DNA from: an uncultured Brevundimonas sp.
Lineage (GTDB): Bacteria; Pseudomonadota; Alphaproteobacteria; Caulobacterales; Caulobacteraceae
Length of the DNA stretch: 11,670 nucleotides
NCBI GenBank assembly: GCA_946481425.1
Contig: CAMLNT010000063.1
Coordinates: 1 to 11,670, forward strand
Reading direction: 5' to 3'
Shown here: positions 6,955 through 11,670 of the stretch, piece after piece
Numbering within the stretch: the stretch's first letter is position 1
Layout: each line of letters begins with the position of its first letter
Position numbers and translations under genes: made by a program
Notes under the pieces: generated by a model
Told to the model about the DNA's origin: nothing
What the model saw: the letters and a program-made list of their open reading frames with translations, nothing else
Databases searched by the model: none

Positions 6955-7830
6955 ATGTCTGAACGTCACAGAGGTCTGGGCCGCGGCCTGTCGGCCCTGC
7001 TGGGTGAAGCCGCCGCCGTGGAGGGCGCGCCAGACGCCCCGCCGCCGTCCGCCCCGACCGATACGCCGATCGAGCTGATCCGCCGCAACCCGGACCAGCC
7101 GCGCCGCGCCTTTTCCGAGGCCGAGCTCGAATCCCTGGCCGCCTCAATCCGTGAAAAGGGCGTGCTGCAGCCGATCCTGATCCGGCCGGCGCCGAACGGC
7201 GACGGCTTCCAGATCGTGGCGGGCGAACGCCGCTGGCGAGCCTCGCAGCGGGCCGGACTGACCGCCATCCCGGCCGTGATCCGCGAGCTGGATGACCGGC
7301 AAGTCCTTGAAATCGCGATCATCGAGAACGTCCAGCGGGCCGATCTGAACCCGATCGAGGAGGCGCTGGGCTATCGGGCCCTGATCGAGCGGTTCGGCCG
7401 GACCCACGAGGGTCTGGGCGAGATCGTCGGCAAGAGCCGCAGCCATGTGGCCAACACCCTGCGCCTGCTGTCCCTGCCGGACGCCGTGCGGGTTCACGTG
7501 GAAGAGGGCCGGCTGTCGGCGGGCCATGCGCGGGCGCTGCTGACGGCGGAGAACGCGGAAGGCCTGGCCGACCGGATCATCGCCGAGGGCCTGAGCGTGC
7601 GTCAGACCGAGACCTTGGCCAAGGGCCCTGTGGACAAGCCGGCCCGGACCGGCGCGCGCCGCGAGACCGCCGATCGCAACCCCGACATCGCCGCGCTTGA
7701 GCGTGATCTGTCCGACAGCCTGGGCCTGAAGGTCGAACTGGCGGACAAGGACGGCAAGGGTCAGCTGACGTTGAAATACGGCTCGCTGGAGCAGCTCGAC
7801 GACCTGTGTCGCCGGTTGATGCGCGGTTGA
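6955..7830 (+). CDS. parB: Chromosome partitioning protein ParB (CTP-dependent DNA clamp)
   Basis: ParB binds parS, hydrolyses CTP, and slides as a clamp to build the partition complex that ParA moves. It is 291 aa. Visible: the N-terminal ParA-contact peptide HRGLGRGLSALLGE (5-18), a Pro/Ala-rich linker (about 19-35), the N-terminal CTPase domain with QPILIRP (72-78), GERRWRAS (90-97, the GERRxRA CTP-binding motif) and ENVQRADLNPIEEA (124-137), the helix-turn-helix region around GKSRSHVANTLRLL (159-172) that reads parS, a linker (about 222-243), and the C-terminal dimerisation domain to residue 291. The ATG follows the parA stop without a gap; AGAGG (6942-6946) is the likely ribosome binding site. 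Its target sites lie at 1950, 3503 and 3550, so it may coat this whole neighbourhood. Confidence 0.98.
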   Translation: MSERHRGLGRGLSALLGEAAAVEGAPDAPPPSAPTDTPIELIRRNPDQPRRAFSEAELESLAASIREKGVLQPILIRPAPNGDGFQIVAGERRWRASQRAGLTAIPAVIRELDDRQVLEIAIIENVQRADLNPIEEALGYRALIERFGRTHEGLGEIVGKSRSHVANTLRLLSLPDAVRVHVEEGRLSAGHARALLTAENAEGLADRIIAEGLSVRQTETLAKGPVDKPARTGARRETADRNPDIAALERDLSDSLGLKVELADKDGKGQLTLKYGSLEQLDDLCRRLMRG

Positions 7831-7842
7831 ATCAAGGTTGAC

Positions 7843-7866
7843 TCCCCTGGTCGTCGGGCCGGGGGA
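7843..7866 (+). terminator. Hairpin at the convergent parB/holA junction, probable terminator
   Basis: TCCCCTGGTC (7843-7852) pairs with GGCCGGGGGA (7857-7866) over 10 bp, including two G-U pairs, around the loop GTCG. The G-U pairs form only in the + strand transcript, which favours a role in ending parAB transcription; on the - strand those positions become A-C mismatches. The following CACCTCTGTT is only weakly T-rich, so Rho-dependent ending is possible. The 51-bp gap contains no gene. Confidence 0.5.
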
Positions 7867-7881
7867 CACCTCTGTTGACGA

Positions 7882-8934
7882 TCAGAGCCCGAGACGGCGC
7901 GCCCGCGCGGCGACGGAGAGCAACGCGCGCTCGGCGATGAGGGCGTCGGGCGAGCCGGCGCGCTTGCACAGGCGATCGGCCTCCAGCAGGTCGGCCTGGA
8001 CGACATCGAGTTCGGACAGCGACCAGGCGCGGGCCTGACGCAGGAACTCGCGCTCCTGTTTCCAAAAGACCCCGGCGGCCTTGGCGGCCTCCTTCAGGTC
8101 GGCGCCGGAACGCGCGAGCGTCACGACGCGGCGCAGCTTGCCCAGATGCTGGCTGGCCGCGCGGACGGCGGCGGGGCCGGTCTCCCCCTCGGCAAAGGCG
8201 CGCACGATGCCGGCGCGGGCCTGGCCGGTGCGGGCGCCGAAGGCGTCGTTGGCGGCCTCGAACAGGGAGGCGTCGGGCTCGACGCCCAGGAACTCCTCGA
8301 GCTCTGCGGCGCCCAGCGTCGCGCCGGACCCGGGGCCAATATAGAGGGCGAGCCGTTCAATCTCCTGACGGGCGACGCCGCGCTCCTTGGGCAGGCGTCC
8401 GACGAAGATCTCCAGCGCCTCGGCCGTCAGCGAGACATTGTCGGCGCGGAGCGCCTCGCGGGCCATCCGCGCGACGTCGCCGACCTCGTCCTCGTAGCAG
8501 GGGATGACCCGCGCCTCGGCCGCCTTCTCGGCGACCTTACGCAACGTTGAATCGCGGCCTAGCGCCCCCGCCTCGATGACGAAGGCGGCCTCGGGGTTCA
8601 GCCGGCCCTCGGCGTGGGCGGTGACGGCCTCCGCCACGGCCTTGTCGATGGAGGCCTTCTCCGAGTGCAGCCGAAGCCGGACCAGACGCTTGCCACCCAT
8701 CATCGACAGGGCCGCGAGCTCCGCCTCCAGACGGGCGGGGTCGGATTCGATGTCGCCGTCGGTCAGGACCGCCACGTCGAACGGATCGTCGATGTTGGGA
8801 ACCAGGGACCGGCAGAGCTGCTCGGCCCGCTCGCGGACAACGCCCCGGTCACGGCCATAGATGACGACGGCGCGGGCAGCGGGATCCGGTTTCGACAGGA
8901 AGCGGTCGATATCCGGCCGCTTGGAGAGGATCAT
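7882..8934 (-). CDS. holA: DNA polymerase III delta subunit (clamp loader)
   Basis: The delta subunit opens the beta sliding clamp within the clamp-loader complex of the replisome. It is 350 aa, near the family length. The N-terminal AAA+-like domain has IYGRDRGVVRERAEQL (25-40), the form seen in alphaproteobacterial delta, where the Walker A loop is degenerate as expected for a subunit that does not hydrolyse ATP. The middle holds LSMMGGKRLVRLRL, typical of delta just before the clamp-contact strand, and LPKERGVARQEIERLALY. The C-terminal collar domain includes the KLRRVV and FWKQEREFLRQARAW segments. Its ATG overlaps the lptE stop as ATGA, so it is translationally coupled as the last gene of leuS-lptE-holA. 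It converges on parB with a 51-bp gap. Identification rests on these motifs plus the conserved gene order. Confidence 0.94.
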   Translation of the reverse strand: MILSKRPDIDRFLSKPDPAARAVVIYGRDRGVVRERAEQLCRSLVPNIDDPFDVAVLTDGDIESDPARLEAELAALSMMGGKRLVRLRLHSEKASIDKAVAEAVTAHAEGRLNPEAAFVIEAGALGRDSTLRKVAEKAAEARVIPCYEDEVGDVARMAREALRADNVSLTAEALEIFVGRLPKERGVARQEIERLALYIGPGSGATLGAAELEEFLGVEPDASLFEAANDAFGARTGQARAGIVRAFAEGETGPAAVRAASQHLGKLRRVVTLARSGADLKEAAKAAGVFWKQEREFLRQARAWSLSELDVVQADLLEADRLCKRAGSPDALIAERALLSVAARARRLGL

Positions 8935-9431
8935 CCGCCAGCAGCCCGCTCGGCGAAGACGCGGGCCAGATCGCGGCGAATCAGGTCCGCGGCCTGGGCG
9001 GCTGCGCGCTCCTCGCCGTCTTCCTGGGCGACCACGCCGGCATAGGGTTGGACCGAGGCTGCGTAGGTCGTGGTCACCGTCAGGGTGTCGGCATGGACCC
9101 GTCCGCCGCCGCGCACCTCCGTCAGCACGTAGGAGACCGTCAGGTTCAGCTCGTAGCGGGTGGCCGTATCGTCGGCGCGGCGGCCCAGGGGATTGCGGCG
9201 CTCACGGATGCGGGTGGTCAGCCGGTAGGCCGGGTCAGCCGCGGCGTCGCGGCCGAAGGCGTCCTCCAGCCGCTCGCGCAGCAGGTAACCGCTGCGGGTG
9301 TCCGGCGTCTGGACTGCGATGCGCTCGAGGCCGCCGACGACGCCGGGCTCGGCGTACATCGGGGTGAAGCCCGCGCAGGCCGACACCATCAGGGCGACGA
9401 GCGCGAGGATCGGTCCGGTCAGGCGGCTCAT
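8931..9431 (-). CDS. lptE: LPS-assembly lipoprotein LptE
   Basis: LptE is an outer-membrane lipoprotein that plugs and helps fold the LptD barrel, which inserts lipopolysaccharide into the outer leaflet. It is 166 aa. The N-terminus is a lipoprotein signal peptide: MSRL, a hydrophobic stretch (5-16), then the lipobox VSAC with lipidated Cys19, followed by the typical GFTPMY. The body has SGYLLRERLEDAF and RYELNLTVSYVL, as in alphaproteobacterial LptE. The ATG at 9431 (reading leftwards) is chosen because it places the lipobox correctly; an upstream in-frame start would lie inside leuS. It begins 4 bp after the leuS stop and overlaps holA by 4 bp. The sequence family diverges widely, so signal peptide and context carry much of the weight. 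Confidence 0.9.
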   Translation of the reverse strand: MSRLTGPILALVALMVSACAGFTPMYAEPGVVGGLERIAVQTPDTRSGYLLRERLEDAFGRDAAADPAYRLTTRIRERRNPLGRRADDTATRYELNLTVSYVLTEVRGGGRVHADTLTVTTTYAASVQPYAGVVAQEDGEERAAAQAADLIRRDLARVFAERAAGG

Positions 9432-9435
9432 GGCG

Positions 9436-11670
9436 TCACCCCGTGACGATGTTGATGATGCGGTCCGGCACCACGATGATCTTGCGAACCGGCTGGCCTT
9501 CCAGTTTGGACTGAACCTCGGCGTCCGCAAGCGCGATCTGCTCGACCTCGGCGGGCATGAGGCCGCGGGCGACCGTCAGCTCGCAGCGGCGCTTGCCGTT
9601 GATCTGGACCGGCATGGTCACCTGATCGTCGGTCGCGAGCGCCGGATCGTAGACCGGCCAGGGCGCGTTCACCGCCATGCCCGGCTGGCCCAGACGCTCC
9701 CAGCACTCCTCGGCCAGGTGCGGCACAAAGGGCTGGACCAGCAGGGTCAGGGCGATCAGACCCTCCTGCTTGGCGGCCAGCAGGGCCGGGGTCGCGCCCT
9801 CGGCCTTCACGGCGCGAAGCGTGTTCAGGAACTCGTAAAGGCGTGCGATGGCGGCGTTGAAGTGGAAGCCTTCGACGCCCTCGCTGACGACCTTGATCGC
9901 CTTGTGGGTGGCCTTGCGCAGCGCCAGGGCCGCCGGATCCTGACCGATCGGATCGCCGGCGAGGCCGGGGAAGCCGTCGACCTCGGCCCAGACGCGCTGG
10001 ACGAAACGACTGGCGCCCTCGACGCCGCCGGGGGTCCACTGGACATCGCGCTCGGGCGGGCTGTCGGACAGAACGAACAGGCGGCCGGCGTCGACGCCGT
10101 ACTGGTCCACGATCTCCTGCGGGGCCACGACGTTCTTCTTGGACTTCGACATCTTCTCGATGTCGCCGATGACAAGGGTCTCGCCGGTCGAGACGCGGCG
10201 GGCGGAACGGACGCCGCCGGTATGGAGCACCTCGACGTCAGTCGGTTCGACCCACTGGCCGGCGTCGGTGCGATACGTCTCGTGGACCACCATCCCTTGG
10301 GTGAACAGGCCCGCGAACGGCTCCTTGACCGACATCAGCCCCGCGTCGGTCAGGGCGCGCGAGATGAAGCGGGCGTAGAGGAGATGCAAGACGGCGTGCT
10401 CGACGCCGCCGATGTATTGATCCACCGGCAGCCAGTGGTCGGCGGCCGCCTTGTCGATCGGCTCGTCGGCGGTCGGATCGGTGAAGCGGGCGAAATACCA
10501 GGAGCTGTCCACGAAGGTGTCCAGCGTATCGGTCTCGCGACGGGCGTCCGCGCCGCAGGTCGGGCAGACGACGTGCTTCCACGTCGGGTGCCGGTCCAGC
10601 GGGTTGCCGGGCACGTCGAAAGTGACGTCGTCCGGAAGTTTGACAGGAAGCTGCGATTCCGGAACCCCAACTGGGCCACAGGTTCCGCAGTGGATGATCG
10701 GGATCGGGCAACCCCAGTAGCGCTGGCGGCTGACGCCCCAGTCCCGGAGACGATAGACGGTCGCACCTTGCCCCTGGCCGGCAGCCTCGATGCGGGCGAT
10801 CGCCTCGGCCTTGGCGGCCTCGATGTCGAGACCGTTCAGGAAATCCGAATTGTAGATCGAGCCGGGGCCCGTATAGGCCTCGTCGCCGATCTCGGCCGTG
10901 TCCTCGCCCTCCGGACGCACGACCGGGAGGACCGGCAGCGCGTATTTGCGGGCGAACTCGAGGTCGCGCTGGTCGTGCGCCGGGCAGGCGAAGATTGCGC
11001 CCGTGCCGTAGTCCGACAGGATGAAGTTGGCGATCCAGACCGGAACCTGGGCGCCCGTGAAGGGATGGACGACCTTCAGGCCGGTGTCCCAGCCGATCTT
11101 CTCGGCCTGTTCGATGTCGGCAGTCGAGGCCCCGCCCTTGCGGCACTCGGCGACGAAGGCGGCGACCTCAGGATTGGCGGCGGCCAGCGCCACGGACACC
11201 GGATGATCAGGCGCCAGGCCCATGAAGCTCGCGCCGAACAGGGTGTCCGGACGGGTCGTATAGATCGTCAGGCCGTCCGGAGCCGCCGCAGGCGCTTCGC
11301 CCGACCAGGCCCAGGTCATGGTCAGGCCCTTGGAGCGCCCGATCCAGTTCTCCTGCATGGTCCGAACCTTGTCCGGCCAGCGGTCCAGCTCCTTAAGGCC
11401 CTCGATCAGGTCGTCGGCATAGTCGGTGATGCGCATGAACCACTGGTTCAGCTTGCGCTTCTCCACCACCGCGCCCGAACGCCAGCCGCGGCCGTCGATG
11501 ACCTGTTCGTTGGCCAGCACGGTGTTGTCGACCGGGTCCCAGTTGACCACGCCCTCGCGCTGATAGACCAGGCCGCGCCGCCACAGCTTGAGGAACCAGG
11601 CCTGCTGCTTGCCGTAATAGGCCGGATCGCAGGTCGCGATCTCGCGCGACCAGTCCAGAGACAGGCCCAG
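9436..11670 (-). CDS. leuS: Leucyl-tRNA synthetase, N-terminus outside the window
   Basis: LeuRS charges tRNA-Leu with leucine and edits mischarged products. The frame stays open to the right edge: 744 residues are present of about 860, so roughly 115-120 N-terminal residues, including the HIGH motif, lie beyond it. The first residues in view, [16 protein letters not shown], match the conserved segment after the HIGH region. Visible: VVNWDPVD; the CP1 editing domain with TTRPDTLFG and [15 protein letters not shown] (editing residues present); the CGTCG and CPTCG cysteine pairs, a possible zinc site; [27 protein letters not shown]; the catalytic KMSKS loop (bases 10141-10155); and the anticodon-binding and C-terminal domains ending RIINIVTG. 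It is the first gene in view of the leuS-lptE-holA operon, an order also found in E. coli. No truncation or frameshift is seen. Confidence 0.98.
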   Translation of the reverse strand: MGLSLDWSREIATCDPAYYGKQQAWFLKLWRRGLVYQREGVVNWDPVDNTVLANEQVIDGRGWRSGAVVEKRKLNQWFMRITDYADDLIEGLKELDRWPDKVRTMQENWIGRSKGLTMTWAWSGEAPAAAPDGLTIYTTRPDTLFGASFMGLAPDHPVSVALAAANPEVAAFVAECRKGGASTADIEQAEKIGWDTGLKVVHPFTGAQVPVWIANFILSDYGTGAIFACPAHDQRDLEFARKYALPVLPVVRPEGEDTAEIGDEAYTGPGSIYNSDFLNGLDIEAAKAEAIARIEAAGQGQGATVYRLRDWGVSRQRYWGCPIPIIHCGTCGPVGVPESQLPVKLPDDVTFDVPGNPLDRHPTWKHVVCPTCGADARRETDTLDTFVDSSWYFARFTDPTADEPIDKAAADHWLPVDQYIGGVEHAVLHLLYARFISRALTDAGLMSVKEPFAGLFTQGMVVHETYRTDAGQWVEPTDVEVLHTGGVRSARRVSTGETLVIGDIEKMSKSKKNVVAPQEIVDQYGVDAGRLFVLSDSPPERDVQWTPGGVEGASRFVQRVWAEVDGFPGLAGDPIGQDPAALALRKATHKAIKVVSEGVEGFHFNAAIARLYEFLNTLRAVKAEGATPALLAAKQEGLIALTLLVQPFVPHLAEECWERLGQPGMAVNAPWPVYDPALATDDQVTMPVQINGKRRCELTVARGLMPAEVEQIALADAEVQSKLEGQPVRKIIVVPDRIINIVTG

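Noticed and set aside
7837..7878. Short direct repeat GTTGAC on both sides of the parB/holA hairpin
   Set aside because: Six bases repeated about 35 bp apart is easily expected by chance, and no mobile element or duplicated gene is present.
10238..11146. 302-codon open frame on the - strand within leuS in another frame
   Set aside because: The leuS frame carries all the conserved synthetase motifs here; the alternative product is Arg/Gly/Pro-rich noise.

Overview
The window looks like core chromosome from a GC-rich alphaproteobacterium, most likely Caulobacterales (a Brevundimonas- or Caulobacter-like organism). This rests on strong G/C preference at third codon positions, alphaproteobacterial-looking proteins, the order mnmE-mnmG-rsmG-parA-parB, and perfect parS sites near parAB. 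The genus is an inference. No mobile element, CRISPR array, tRNA or rRNA gene is visible, and gene density is very high.

Left part (1-3497, + strand): the C-terminal seven-eighths or so of pnp (polynucleotide phosphorylase) ends at a strong intrinsic terminator. A perfect parS site follows, its last base touching the Shine-Dalgarno of a small uncharacterised protein gene (81 aa, DUF6489-like). That gene is followed after 2 bp by mnmE, which starts with TTG.

Middle (3498-7830, + strand): a 135-bp intergenic region holds two perfect 16-bp parS palindromes, an 8-bp inverted repeat between them, and a possible promoter. Next come mnmG (TTG start), rsmG, parA (GTG start inside rsmG) and parB, tightly packed and probably co-transcribed. 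MnmE and MnmG form the complex that modifies U34 of certain tRNAs. RsmG methylates 16S rRNA. ParA and ParB act with the parS sites to segregate the chromosome origin, so the cis sites and trans factors of the segregation system lie within about 6 kb.

Right part (7831-11670, - strand): leuS (N-terminus outside the window), lptE and holA form an operon reading towards parB. Gaps are 4 bp between leuS and lptE and a 4-bp ATGA overlap between lptE and holA. The same three-gene order occurs in E. coli. A GC-rich hairpin lies between the convergent parB and holA ends.

The gene content is ordinary housekeeping and I see no clearly new multi-gene system. The points most worth a second look are the parS/inverted-repeat array between mnmE and mnmG, the parS site abutting the ribosome binding site of the small gene, GANTC (CcrM-type) sites beside the parS sites, and a MnmE G domain in which two normally conserved asparagines are threonine.
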